64,000 nucleotides of DNA from Metellina segmentata (GCA_947359465.1 OX375872.1:81276931-81340930), one strand, 5' to 3'. Positions 12,280 through 24,030 are shown, numbered from the stretch's first letter. Notes: generated by a model from the sequence alone, not told the origin. A program made the numbers and translations.

Positions 12280-12802
12280 AACATATACACTACCCACAAT
12301 AATGGACTGGACGTCAGCGGATTTGCATAAAATCAGACTACTTGTTTGGGGGTGTTTTTCGCGGTATGGCCTGGGACCTTTGCATGGTGTTCCTGGTAAC
12401 TTGAACGCCGACTCCTACATCAGCATTTTGGACAATCAGGTTCTTCCTACACTCTGGCAATTTTATGGAATGGATGAATGTTACTTCCAGAACGACAAAG
12501 CTCCATGTCATGTTGCAGCCTCTGTCAAGTAGTGGTATCAATATATGGGTGTAAAACGTCTTCCCTGGCCTGCTCAAAGTCCCGACCTAAACCCCATAGA
12601 ACATTTGTGGTACGAGTTAGAGCGACGCTTAAGGACCAGGGAACCATGTCCAAAATCTACAGCTGAGCTGGCGACAATCTTGAAGCAGGAACGGACACAA
12701 ATATCCATAGCTGTGTATCAAAACCTTGTTGAAAGTATGCCCAAAGGGTTGCTAGTGTAATTGCAGTACGTGGGGACCACCCCACTATTAAAACATGTAT
12801 TA
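12280..12802 (+). pseudogene. Tc1-like transposase, C-terminal half, broken
   Basis: From ATGGACTGGACG (12302) the frame encodes a Tc1-type DDE transposase C-terminal half: VWGCFS, the second catalytic Asp in QNDKAPCHV, then an in-frame TAG at about 12531 where the sister copy has CAG. Reading resumes as WPAQSPDLNPIEHLW, which contains the third-catalytic-residue region. A one-base deletion near 12739 (CCCAAAGGG against CCCGAAAGGG) shifts the last residues. The N-terminal DNA-binding domain and first Asp are absent. It is a dead fragment; compare the copy at 61254-61784, which starts at the same point. Confidence 0.85.
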
Positions 12803-13124
12803 TTTCCCTTATACCATCACATCTTGCTGTCTGGTTCATTATTGTAGGGTATTGTACATACGAATGTGCTTTTTGAAGTATTATTAATGCAGACTTTTAG
12901 AGGTTCGAGGAAAAAGCTAAAGAAGCAGCAAATGAATGAATTAATGAAGCAGCAAAATTACGAAAGGGTAATCTAGAAAAGCACCAAATAAATTGTACTG
13001 CAAGGAAATTAAATTGCCATTGATGGTTTACCAAACATTTCCTTAGGGTTCTGTGAGAGGGATTTTTACCCCCCCCCCAAGTAAACCAGCCAGACGATAT
13101 GCAAAGATATTACTACCGCCACCC
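12803..13124. other. Unannotated stretch
   Basis: Nothing supported. It contains a run of C residues at about 13070. Confidence 0.4.
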
Positions 13125-13420
13125 AAATTTTTTTCACACGATACATATCGTGGTTACTTTAAAATGTGGTTTATCACCATTTTGGCGATATCTGGCGTTT
13201 AATATTTTTCGCGTCGATCAACTATCATAGACATATTAATTTGGAATTCATTCTTTGCAAATTTTTTATTGGAGGCGAACTGAAATAGGGGTATTCGAAA
13301 AACAGGCCTAGTGATGTCACAATCGGAATACGTATAGGAATTCCCGTTCAGCCACAGAAACATTACCGACACTTGTATTGAGCCCAACAGAAAATGCCTC
13401 TCGTAGGAACTATGTTTGTT
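13125..13420 (+). repeat. Dispersed repeat R4, uninterrupted copy
   Basis: About 300 bp starting ACGATACATATCGTGGTTAC and including CACCATTTTGGCGATATCTG, GGAATTCATTCTTTGC, GATGTCACAATCGG and CAGCCACAGAAACA. Other copies: 4070-5990, 53935-54495 and 55936-56350 (minus), each split by an insertion. Family unknown. This copy serves as the empty-site reference. Confidence 0.7.
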
Positions 13421-14079
13421 CATGACACACAGAACGCAATTTGTATATACCTTTTTACAAAGTGAAAAATCTAGCAAGCTCAAATCCTCGAGTTAGAAAT
13501 TTAAAGATAAATGGTGTGGTCTTACTTAGCTTGTTATTTAACATTGGGCATTCGAGCAACATTATGGATGTTCCATTCAGAAAAATAAGTACCCTTGAAC
13601 AAACTACAGCTCTACAGAAGGAAAAAAAAAAAGAAGGGGAAGTAACAAAGTGGCTATGATTATAGCATCTAGTGAATCCAGTGAGCTTACGATTTATCAT
13701 GCCCAAAAATATATCCAGGTTCTCGTTGTATCTCAAGGGAAGGGGAAGAGTGGTGAATTAGTAACGGGGCCAAAAATAACGAACATCAGCGGTACTTACG
13801 AGGGGTGAATACAGAAGCTAATGGGAATTTATTTCTGCTGCGGTAGCAAAACAAACACCGCTCAACTCAATTACCCCAAAACATTTTTGAGTCCGATATT
13901 TGAAAATGTCTTCTTGCATTAAAATTCCCCCAATTCCACAAGAGGACAGATGAGAGAAACGCCCTAGACATTTCTTGCAACCTGGTTTTACCATACACTG
14001 ACACTTCCCAATACAACAAAACTTGTTTAATTCGATAAGAAAACAATTTTTCCCTTGATAGTTATTTTTGGATAATTGG

Positions 14080-14995
14080 AATATTTTTCTTTTCATTTTC
14101 ATGCACAAGCTTGCTTTAATTTTCCCAAAAAAGCGGCAGCAAAAAAAGTAAGTTTATTGGTGATTTATTCTTTCTGGGAAGGGTTCCAGTGAAATATCCC
14201 CATTGCTACTACTTCGCGCTGGTGAACTCAGTGATTTTTTTCCAGCACGTTGTTTTGTAGAATGTTGATTGAAGAAATTCTACCTGTTTTGTCATTGTGT
14301 CAGGCCAAAAATGGGGTGTTTGCAAAACCTCAACTAAGGTTTTAGCAAACAAATTAAAGTTACACAAATTCAGACAGAATAAAAACACAATTTATTGGTG
14401 ATTCATTCTTTCTGGGAGGGTTCCAGTGATGTTTAAAATCCCCATTGCTCTCACATCGCATTGGTGGCTTTACCGCATCTCGAACAGTACACAGAGTTTT
14501 CTGTCTTGTAAGTCTCTTCCGTTGTTTTATAATGGCTGTGTATGTTGATAGAAAAAATTTTACCAATTTTTGTCACTGTCAGACTAAAAATGAGGTGATT
14601 GCAAAGCCTTACCTAGGGTATTCACAAACAAATTAAAACTACAAATTCAGAAATATTGACAAAATAAAAACCTTTTAATTACGATGCTTCTTTTATTTCA
14701 AGTTATTTTGTGTTTATATTAAATAAAATATATGCATACGCATTTTAAAAGCTTGTTCACTTTTTCTGAACGCTTTTACCAATTTTTAAAAATATGTAAA
14801 CGCTGTTATTTACAAAAAATTAATTTTCGGAAATCAAAAAACACTTTTTTGCCTCTTGGAAGTTACGTTTGTGTACGATTCGAATATTTTTCAAGTCAAC
14901 AAAACATTTTTCATTCACAAGCGTGCTTCAATTTCCCCCTAAAAGAAACAGAAAAGGTAATTTAGGTGATTTTTTTTCTTTCTGGGATACTGTTC
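14080..14995. repeat. Degenerate tandem duplication, about 240-bp unit
   Basis: TTTATTGGTGATTYATTCTTTCTGGGA occurs at about 14155 and 14393. A weaker third copy (TTTAGGTGATTTTTTTTCTTTCTGGGA) lies near 14962. Flanking text is shared too (GGGTTCCAGTGA, CCCCATTGCT, TTTGCAAAACCT/TTGCAAAGCCT). The region around 14100-14150 also resembles 14905-14960. I do not recognise the source. Confidence 0.65.
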
Positions 14996-15387
14996 AATAA
15001 ACCATAGCATCAGATAGAATTTGATGAGTAAGAACAACATTTTTTCAGTGGGATTGGTTTTCAATTAATGATGTTGAACTGATAGAGTTGCATAAAACCA
15101 AATTTCAAAAATCATTCAATCGTTGTAATGTAACTACTGCCTGTATACCACGAGAACTTCTACAGACACAAAGTCTGCCCTCATCTCTTACAGTAGAAAT
15201 TGACTTTATCCTATTTTCTGTAGGGAATGTATTCATGTTTGTCACTTTGGTGCACCTTTTGACGATTCAAAAATATATTCAAGATTTTTACTTGTCGCCG
15301 AGATCAATATCAGTAAACTCCTCTCTAGTTACCCTTTCCACCGCAAACATTCGCGAAAGACAGAATAAAATTCTGTCACTCCACTTA
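14996..15387. other. Unannotated stretch
   Basis: A 105-aa plus frame (15088-15405) has no recognisable domain and overlaps the inverted end at 15389. I treat it as chance. Confidence 0.4.
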
Positions 15388-15782
15388 AGGGCTCTCCCTA
15401 GATGATCAATATTATTGTCAATGTGATTGAAGGTTTCAATTGATAGGTTTTTCAATATTGCTTCAATGAACCCGTCAATCTCATTCAGTCAATGTTTTCG
15501 AAGGGCCGTGATGTGTCGAATTTTTGAGTTACAAAATGGTGTTAAATTCAGATTTGGGCTTTCTTGCCTTGAATTTATTTGGCTGTCTGCAATCGGAAGA
15601 AAGAAAAGAAGAGGAAAAAAGAGACCGTGATACAAAGAGTGATAAAACTGAGAAGCCGCTTTACTCACAAACATTTACCAAACTTTCTGCGAATTATATT
15701 CAAAACACTGAATATAATTATGCACCTGGACAGTTAACTTGCATTTATTCTACAAAAAAAAAACTATATATACGCTTTATTA

Positions 15783-15960
15783 TGTTAGCCTCTAGATCGC
15801 AAAGTTCCTGGTTCGAATCCGGGTTAGGGCTTGGATGTTTGTAAGCATATGGTGTAGAGGCGGCTGATGCACCTTAAATCTGTCGTGGCCGAAAGTCCTC
15901 AGTGCCAGCTCCGATGCTGCCTCGTCATCTGACCATGGTTCAAAATTACGTGGCGATACA
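15783..15960 (+). repeat. SINE type A, internally deleted
   Basis: The head region GTTAGCCTCTAGATCG and the perfect B box GGTTCGAATCC are present. They are followed by GTAGAGGCGGCTG, TTAAATCTGTCGTGGCCGAA and CCGTGATTC-equivalent body text. About 35 bp around the GTTGGGTTGG block is deleted and the 3' end is lost. Confidence 0.75.
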
Positions 15961-16429
15961 ACGAATGGCTTAGGCTGGGACGGTAGTTGAAATATACTTT
16001 TTATTACCATAGAGATCTAAATCTCAGATCTACTTGTGTAAACAGATTTTTCAAGTAATCAGTTATAAATCACCTGCACTCAAAACCAACGGGACGGCTA
16101 TCGAAGCCCACCTGCGGGCCCTGGCAAATGACAGAAGGTTTCAGCTTAATTGCACGGGACTTAAAAAATTTAGCAAACATAGACAATTCATTAACTTGCT
16201 ACAAAGAAATTCTGCGTGAAAAAAGAAGGCATTGTGTCGTCCGACGAATTTGTTTAATTTTATAAAACCATCGACATCGAAATAACTTTTTAGTAACTCA
16301 GTAATTTTTTTGTATTAATATGTATAAAAAAAACTGCAATATTATAAAATATTTTCTTCTAAATAAGAGTTTTTGTTAGTCTTTGGTCCCAATTAAATAT
16401 TTATATGCAAAGTTGAACCCCGACTTACA

Positions 16430-16600
16430 ATCGTATTACTTAAATTCGTAGAGCGAAAATTTAAGTTTCAATTGAAAACTTATTTATTAACAGAAATTTA
16501 CATTTAAGGTACCTATCTGGGATAAAATTTTCCACACAGATTTCAAATTCGTTGAAATTTTTACACTATCATAAACGATAGCGAAGATATAAAAGCCCTA
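16430..16600 (+). repeat. Family H internal fragment
   Basis: GGTACCTATCTGGGATAAAA, TTTTCCACACAGATTTC and AATTCGTTGAAATTTTTACA match the interior of the copies at 26758-27734 and 56783-57515. No termini are present. Confidence 0.6.
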
Positions 16601-16788
16601 CTGCCCGAACGATTGACAACTGCGTATTTGAAACGATCAATCGGCGCCGTCAATGGCGCCCGTTAATGTCCATCAATCTAATGTTCTATCAATGTGCGTC
16701 AATCGCCTCCTACACGATCAATTGGTTGCTTCAATGAGCATCACTGTCAATCACATTGACGATAATATAGATCGTCTAGGAACCCACT

Positions 16789-17368
16789 AAAAATGAACGA
16801 GCTCCGTTTCTATAGCGACTGCCAGACGATAAACTTCTCGGGATAGACTTAATATTAATTGGTAGGGAAAAGGAACAGAAAAAAAAGGCAAAAAAAACAT
16901 GCCTTGGAATGATTTAATGGCATTAAAGAAGAAATGAAAAATGCAGTTCAGTAGAGTTCAATTTTAATCATTTATAATTAATTATAAAATGAAAAGGTTC
17001 AAAACGCATAGGTTCAGTTAATAAATTTTTATTTTGATACTGCTTACCTCTCCAAGCATTTAGATGGGGCTATCTAGTTCAAGATCTAGTGAATTTTGCG
17101 TCAAAATTTAGGAAATTAACGAAATATCTTAAGACAAAACTACCTTATTAATCAAAAGGGAATGAAGATCCTAGAAAGAAAAACAAACTTGTGAGTTTTG
17201 AACAGGTTTTTTGAACCAAAGATTGGCCACACAATGGAGCAGTTTTGAACACGAAGATAAGCAAGCCACCAGGAGGGTTAACATAACAATATGCAGTCTC
17301 TTCGGAGCAGCAGGCAATAATTTGTATTTTAAAATAAAAGTCTAGTCATTGAAAATATTTGTTTATAC
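16789..17368. other. Unannotated AT-rich stretch
   Basis: Nothing supported. Confidence 0.4.
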
Positions 17369-17711
17369 AAAAATGGTAATTTTGGTAATTTTTTTTTTAA
17401 TTAACGTCGTACTAGAGCAATGCAACGGGCTATTGACGACGGTCCGGGATCAGTCCCCAAAGGGAAGGATCCGAGAACACAACCACGTAATTTTGAACCA
17501 CGATCAGATGACGAGGCAACACCTGAGCTGGCACCCCACCCTCCAAACTTACACATCAACCCGAGGACTTATGGCCACGACAAATTTAAGGTGTACCAGC
17601 CGCCTCTACACCATACGCTTACAACCATCCATACACTGACCTGGATTTGAACCAGGAACCTTCCGATCTAGAGGCTAACACCTTAACCACCTACCTGGCA
17701 GGTTGGTCGGC
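17369..17711 (-). repeat. SINE type A, full length
   Basis: The head on the minus strand begins GCCGACCAACCTGCCAGG and includes GGTGTTAGCCTCTAGATCGG and the B-box region GGTTCAAATCC. The body is intact and the tail (AATTACCAAAATTACC on the minus strand) is at the low-coordinate end. TTATAC flanks both sides (17363-17368 and 17712-17717), a short target duplication. Confidence 0.85.
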
Positions 17712-18374
17712 TTATACTGAGATGGAAAATACTAACCGACGAGTTGCAAACGAGGCAAATAGCGTTTAGTTTGGTTGGATTTAACGCTTAAAATTGTTTG
17801 CAATGCGCTCTGCTGGTATAAAATCGAGAAATGATTAAACTCTATTCAATAGCAAAATTTTCCATCTCTATAATAAAGAACACATTAGAAGAAAAACTAA
17901 AGTTATAAATACAATTTTTATGCCAATTATAGATCTCGATCTTAAAACAAATATTAAAAGTTTAACTAGTTTGTATATCTTAACATTTCTCCACTAAATA
18001 AATTTTAAAGTAAGGGATTACGTTTTTTTTTGCACATAAAAAGTGACACATCTCTGATGATCCGAAAACAAAAATAATTAAATGGTTGTATTCTCAAATT
18101 GTATTTATGCCCCCCCCAATGCTATTACTTAAACATTATATTCTTTTTTTTTAAACGAAATTCACTATTTGTATCTCCGGTGATATGAAGCGTTGATACG
18201 ATATTATATATGCTTATGAATATGAGGTGGTTATGCCGGTGTCAAAAAAAATTTCTAATATTTTGTTTTTATATATTTTCAAGTAAATATTTAATTTCAT
18301 AAAATATTAATTAATCTAACAATTGATATTTAGTTTAGCATCACTAAAGTATTCTATGTATTTTTAGTACTTTA
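17712..18374. other. Unannotated AT-rich stretch
   Basis: Nothing supported. Confidence 0.4.
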
Positions 18375-19084
18375 TTGGATCATCCCAAAAGAAATGCGGT
18401 ATTTTTTCTTGTTGATCAAATGAATGATTCAATGTTTTACAGTTATTTGCGTAATCGCACAGTTTTATTAGAATTTACAGTAATTCTGTGTCGACAAAAA
18501 TAAACAATATCGTGTCTACCAAACATTAATAAACGTTATCATGGTTTTCAAACGTTATCTATATTATGAGCTGCTTCCTGAAAGTCAAACCATCACTAAA
18601 AGAGTTGTATTACGAATTTGTGAATAACTGACACGGCTAAATCAAGGTATTGATTTAAAAAACCTGCACTCCAACAGAAAAGGCATGTTTTGTATCACGA
18701 CATCGCATGATCTCACTCGACACAAGAAACACTGCAAAAATTAAGACAATATGAATGGGAAATTACGATTTATCCACCATATTCTCCTGATATGGCACCG
18801 TCGAATTACCATCCTTTTCTAAGCCTTCGAAACCATCACGATTCATTCTTTGGATTAAAACACAAGAGCTCCTATCATCAAGGTTCAATAGCCCGTTGTG
18901 TTGCTCAAGAAGGACGTTAACTAAAATTACCATTGCCTATCATCAAGGTATTATAGATTTAAAATTAAGACGGGAACACAAGTTGTAATAATAGAAATAT
19001 ATCGCAGATTAAAGTTGAATACATATTTACGTTATTTTAAAACTTACTTCTCTAAGAAACAGCTTTACTTTTGGGGTGATCCAG
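18375..19084 (+). mobile_element. Decayed, internally deleted mariner
   Basis: The ends are TTGGATCATCCCAAAAG and, on the minus strand, CTGGATCACCCCAAAAG, each flanked by TA. The interior keeps pieces of a mariner transposase: YYELLPESQTITK (from about 18562), a YHDIA-like relic of the second-Asp motif, and EWEITIYPPYSPDMAPSNYH. The mariner third-Asp motif there reads PSNYH instead of PSDYH. Stops and frameshifts are frequent. At 710 bp it is about half the usual 1.3 kb, and the N-terminal half with the first Asp is gone. Confidence 0.85.
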
Positions 19085-20042
19085 TATATGTGAAAAGAGA
19101 AAATAAGAAACCAAAATTTGGAGGGGGGCAATAGGGTCATACCACGCAAAATGAGAGAATTGGCTGTGGCTGACACATCACCGATTTTAATGAAAATTAC
19201 TTTTTAAATAGATCACATATAGTAAGGAGGAACTGCCAAATATTAGATGTCCAAAATGTATATTTTATTTTTCAATGAATTTTAAAGTTCAAGGCCACAC
19301 AAATGTAAATTTGTTTAGTACTAATAGGTAGTCTGTTTAAGACTCTATATTTCTATAAGTTATTGACACAAAATTTAAAATTTTTGATATTGTTCTTCAG
19401 TAAAAGGTCTTTTAGGAAATGTCAGAATATAGTTTTATATCCGTCATTGCTCATTCTCAGGGATCAGCTAAAATAGAGATTTTGGATATTTGATACAAAT
19501 TTAAAATTGCTCTAGTACCTCTAAAAATGAGGAAAGACAGTATCAAAAATTATTCGTAACAAAGCACTTTCTCAGTCTAAAAGTTTGGTATAATTTAGTG
19601 ATTGTGTTTCTATTCCTTAGTTTCGAAAAATAATAATGAAAAAGTAAAATAATTGAAAACAGCGAATTTTCCATTTTTTTAAATACAAATTTTATTGCGA
19701 CAACTCCGAAAACATCACAAATTTTCAGTATTATGTATCAAGATGTATACTATCTGTTCTAAAATTTTCATCATTGTAATTTGTTTATTTTCGTCCCAGG
19801 AAAAATTTTAACTAGATGGAAATTATCGTTTTATTTTATCGCATGATGAATAAAAAAAGCCGGGAACACGCCAGTAAGACATACATTTCCGCCTTTGAAA
19901 GAGATTCTATTACATTCAAGGACAGATAACCGAATAAATAAACACTATTAAATGATGGTTATAAATGTGCTTGGTTTTCTAAACTGATAATTTTTTGCTG
20001 CACCAAAAGCTTTCAAACGCCGGCGAATGTTACAGTGGCAAT

Positions 20043-21041
20043 TAGGAATGCGACATCGACAGCAAAACATCGATGTTCAAAATTAAAATATCGATGTTGA
20101 TAATACATCGCCCCAAAACCATGGATGTTTTTAAACATCAGTGTATTTAAACTTTTCCCCCCATTTCTTAAAACTGGTTTAGTAACCTCAAACATTAATA
20201 TTCGCCGGGGAGGGGAGATTTAATTTGTCATTTGCCGTGTTTATTAATTCATAACAAAGACATTTTTTTTAACCGTCAGAACAAAGTAAAAAAAATTGAA
20301 ACGAATTAACAAATCTTTTATTTTTAAATTGAATAATATAAAAGAAAATAATATTTACAACAATCAGACATAGGTTCTACTAACTATAAGTATAATTAGG
20401 TAGGTACAACTTATATGGGGGGACAAACACAACAAACGTATTTTTTATTTGCTGTAAATAAAAAATATTGGGGCCTATAATTATTATATGCCGCTATATT
20501 TGTTATTTACAGGTTGTAAAGAAAAGAAGTTTGTTGACTTTCTCCACCTTAAGTCGACTTCTTTTTTCACCAAGTATCCCACCAGACAGGGAAAAAACTC
20601 TTTCTGATGGGACAGATGTTGCCATCACTGACAAATACTTACTTGCGCGGTTATTTTTCTTAATTTTTACTATTAAATTTATATTTTTTTTCATTCAAAA
20701 ATAAAACATCGATGTTAAACAAACATCGGCTCCAATAAATCGATGATAAATATACCAATATTTTTATAAAACATCGATGTCGCATCCCTACTTTTCAGAC
20801 CCTTCACCATTGGCCACTTTGGTCTAAAAGCATGTTCAATTTACTGATTATGAAAATTTTGCTACTTTGTTAGTTTTTAAATTTTTATAATGGTACTTTT
20901 TTCTTTAAAAATAAAACATCGACAAGCGTAAACATCGATGTTAAAAAAACATCGCCTCCAATATATCGATGGTAAATACATAGATGTTTTTTTATAAAAC
21001 ATCGATGTTTTGAAAACATCGACATTAATGTCGCATCCCTA
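20043..21041 (-). mobile_element. hAT element(s), internally deleted, with two right ends
   Basis: The left end is TAGGAATGCGACATCGAC. Minus-strand right ends TAGGGATGCGACAT occur at both 20790 and 21041. All ends carry repeated ACATCGATGT palindromes, which fits hAT subterminal repeats. The outer pair is flanked by GTGGCAAT and GTAGTAAT, a possible decayed 8-bp duplication with two transitions. Either one copy has a duplicated end or two related copies are juxtaposed. Confidence 0.65.
20503..20694 (-). pseudogene. hAT transposase C-terminal dimerisation fragment
   Basis: The minus frame encodes YLSVMATSVPSERVFSLSGG, then RSRLKVEKVNKLLFF and a stop. This is the hAT C-terminal dimerisation region, where the A-T-S-V-P-S-E-R-V-F-S block is diagnostic of the family. 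The upstream transposase is deleted: the frame starts directly beside the terminal ACATCGATGT repeats. The remnant is about 50 residues of a protein normally over 500. Confidence 0.85.
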
Positions 21042-22367
21042 GTAGTAATCCAGAAGTCATGGCGAAAACCCATGCGATAGAATCGGTGGAACTATCAAAC
21101 GGTTAGCAGCAAGAACATGTTTACAGAAATCATACGACAATCACATTTTAAATGCAAAACAACTATTCTCTTTCTGTACTTCAACCATTTCAATCAAGTT
21201 CTTTTATTTGCCTTCAACTGATGTTATTCAAACTGAGTCTAAGATTCAACAAAGGTTAATGACGGGAACGCGTAACTCATTGCGACATTCCTATTCCCAA
21301 CTGTAAGTCACAAATTCGAGTTTCATATTTATCACAATCAAAAGCAAAGAAGTGAAGATGTTAAAAAGTATTCGGTAGCACAAAAATCCACGTTTCAATT
21401 ATAAAAGATGCAAAATTTAACATGGGAGTTTTACCACCGTGAATTTGAAAAGGTAATTAGTTAAAAGTCATAATGTCTATGATACTAAGTTGACATTTTT
21501 AAGCTTGTTTTGACACTGATATTTTCTGCTTTTATAGTTTACTTTTTAAGTTAAAAACGATTTGGTATTTCTTTGTTGATTTAGGGTTTTATCATCTGCA
21601 TTTAATTTCACTGTTATCATTGGAAGTTCTCGTAATATGCACAGACTGGGAAGCTAAAGTTGTGATTTTATTTTATTATTGTTGCTTTAGGACTCAGATT
21701 ACAATCCCGATTTTTTTTTACAAGTAATAAACATATTAAACTGTATTCCAGTGAAATGTAGGTTTTATCATAGCTGTCCTTCATTTGATTTCTTATGCCT
21801 ATTTAGAGCAGAAAATTGTCATTTTGTTATTTTCGTTAGCTATTTTGAAGATGAAAGAATTACAATGCGACTTACAAATTCTATCAGTAATATTATCATA
21901 CCTAGCACTGTAACTGGCATGAATTTCAACGGTGTCTTACAATTTTTTTAGCCTATAAAAAAGTTTTTAATTCTGTCAAAAACGACAATTTTCCATTTAT
22001 TACAAGTAAATTTTAGATTAAATATGTTGTTTAAAATTATAGTTGGGGGGGGGGGCATAGTGAAAAAATAAACTTTTGTACAAATTATAAAAATGTAAAA
22101 CATGTTTGTCTACACTAAGTAGTTTTTAAGAAACAGAACTTCAAACAAGCAACATTAAGCTTTCTCACAATTGCTCTTCAAAGTTATAAATCCTTAAAAT
22201 GCCTCAAATTTTGAAAATATTTAATTTTGAACCTACATCTTTGGATATCGTTATTTATGCATAAACTAAATCCCTGTACCAAATTTCATGAAAATCCATT
22301 ACCATACGGCCATAGGTTTTTCCTGATTTTTGCTCATTTCACGTGGAATGACCCAATAGCCTGCCCC

Positions 22368-22540
22368 TATCCTCTAGTTGCATCACTCGCCATCGAATTA
22401 GAAGCATTAGTTGCATATTTTTTTAAAATACTAGTACCAAAAGTCTCCTCTAAAACCCAAATTTAGTAGCAATTTTAGTTCTCAGATAGATATAAAACGA
22501 ATAGGATAAACAAAAAAATGTGCTTATTAAATTATGCATG
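22368..22540. other. Unannotated short stretch
   Basis: Nothing supported. Confidence 0.4.
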
Positions 22541-22640
22541 ACTCAGACGTTGAGGAGGTTGATTGGGGTTCATGACTCAAGGGGCCATGCTGCACTAGAC
22601 ACAAGACGGACATCAGAAACAAACATCAAAGATCTCGCCA
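22541..22640 (-). repeat. SINE-C remnant
   Basis: GAGGTTGATTGGGGTTCATGA, then GGGGCCATGCTGCACTAGACAC. This corresponds to the 3' part of family C. Diverged. Confidence 0.5.
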
Positions 22641-23105
22641 GAAAATTAAAATTTCAAATTTGAGAAAAAGATCCGATTGTCTTACTAAAGTTTTCATGAT
22701 AATCTATCAGCTACAGATTCCGATGTTTTCCTTTAACGGTTGCCCTGGCGTGCCGCCAAAGCTTCGATATTGGTGACACTTAGAAAATTTCCCCAAATCT
22801 AAAAAATATTTTTCCATCCGCAATTTGTATACAAAAAGGAACTAAATTTTCGTTGACCTAATAAGAATTTTCAAGTCATCAAAATTTTGAAAATAGAAGC
22901 TTTTAAGAGGATTTTGTTTAAAAGGATACCCTTAGTTGCTAATGGGGGGAAAGAGTAGAAAAAGACCTCTTTTAATCGTTTGTGCCACCCCTGTATCAGT
23001 GTACCTGTTTGGAGAACAAAACTTTCTTTGTTCCATAAAGTTTTCTTTGGTTTATTATATAAGCATATTAATTTTGCTCTCTCTAGAGTCATCTGCCTTC
23101 CTTTC
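22641..23105. other. Unannotated stretch
   Basis: A 126-aa minus frame (22871-23251) overlaps a SINE-C copy and has no domain. I treat it as chance. Confidence 0.4.
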
Positions 23106-23245
23106 TTATTCATGGTTGGTTGGATTTTATGGCGCGAAAGGCCATTTTGACCAAGCTGCACCAAAGGTTTGGTAAATGGACATACAAAGAAGAAAGGCTT
23201 AAGAGAAATGCATCCAGGGAAGAATCGAACCCGACATCTATATTC
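23106..23245 (-). repeat. SINE-C copy
   Basis: GGTTGGTTGGATTTTATGGC, then GGCCATTTTGACCAAGCTGC and GAAATGCATCCAGGGAAGAA. A good B box is visible on the minus strand (GGGTTCGATTC). Confidence 0.75.
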
Positions 23246-23329
23246 ATGCATCTTCCTTTACATAATTATTAAGTAAAAGTTATTTCTATATAACGAAACC
23301 ATATATTTAAAGAAGCCATTTTATAAGTA

Positions 23330-23647
23330 GGTAATTTAATTTACGTCGCACTGGAACAACACAACGGGGGTTATTGGTAACACTTAGGGTTTAATCCTGA
23401 ATGAAAATATAAAAGGACAGTTACAATCTCGTAATTTTGAACCATGATTATATGACGTGGTAAACACGTGACCTGACCCCACTCTCCAAACTTCCACACC
23501 TCGCCAATGTGAGGACATTTGAGGTCACGACAGATTTAACTTGAACCAGCATCCATTCATATGACAATCTTTGTTTGAATTGAGTTTCTAGCTAGCAACC
23601 CTCCGATTCGTTATCCGCGACTGTACCTACTGGGCTACCGGGGCGCG
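23330..23647 (-). repeat. SINE type B, diverged full-length copy
   Basis: The minus-strand head reads CGCCCCGGTAGCCCAGTAGG with CGGAGGGTTGCTAGC, as in the type B copies at 11405 and 50246. The body (TTAAATCTGTCGTGACCTC, GGAAGTTTGGAGAGTGGGG) and the tail next to GTAGGTAATTTAATTTACG are present. A small insertion or duplication disturbs the 3' third. Confidence 0.8.
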
Positions 23648-24030
23648 ATATATTTATTATTAGATGTTTGTATATTATTTATAACTTCCGATAAATATTA
23701 TACAAATAACTCTTCAGATTTAATTGCATCGGAAACTGCTTGGCACCAATAGTTAACATTCCAAACTGTGCGTTAAGATCAGTTTCCCAGCGGAAGGCAT
23801 TTTTCAGGCAGGTGGGGAATACTGTAGAACAAAGTTTAGAAATGGACGTTACGATCTCATTAGTCTCTGTAAATAGTACCCTGTACCATAAGTACACAAC
23901 CATTTTATGGCAAGATTGTGTTTCTCTATGTTCACAGTAAACATCTAGGATAGTGTGTTATGCCTTTCTGTTATTTTTGTGCCTCTTTCCTACAAAATGA
24001 TTTTTCTGTACGGATAAATGAATAATCAGG

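Larger units (their letters stand above)
15388..16788. mobile_element. Inverted-end element, 1.4 kb, class uncertain
   Basis: The left end contains CTAGATGATCAATATTATTG then TCAATGTGATTGA. The right end on the minus strand has CTAGACGATCTATATTATCG followed by the same TCAATGTGATTGA. The match spans about 35 bp with few mismatches. GGG/CCC lies just outside each side. A SINE fragment lies at 15783-15960 and an H-family fragment at 16430-16600. No transposase is readable. Confidence 0.55.
19122..22367. mobile_element. Large inverted-end element, class unknown, containing hAT
   Basis: The left end has GGGGGGCAATAGGGTCATACC then ACGCAAAATGA. The right end on the minus strand has GGGGCAGGCTATTGGGTCATT then CCACGTGAAATGA. 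The match is about 30 bp with a few differences, 3.2 kb apart. The interior is AT-rich with no readable transposase and holds hAT sequences at 20043-21041. The pairing could be two separate copies of one repeat in opposite orientation instead of one element. Confidence 0.45.

Noticed and set aside
13818..14108. 96-aa minus frame with many Cys residues, superficially like a secreted Cys-rich peptide
   Set aside because: No signal peptide, no regular cystine framework that I can assign, and it overlaps a degenerate tandem-duplicated region.
22871..23251. 126-aa minus-strand frame
   Set aside because: Overlaps a SINE-C copy; composition is random-like and no domain is seen.
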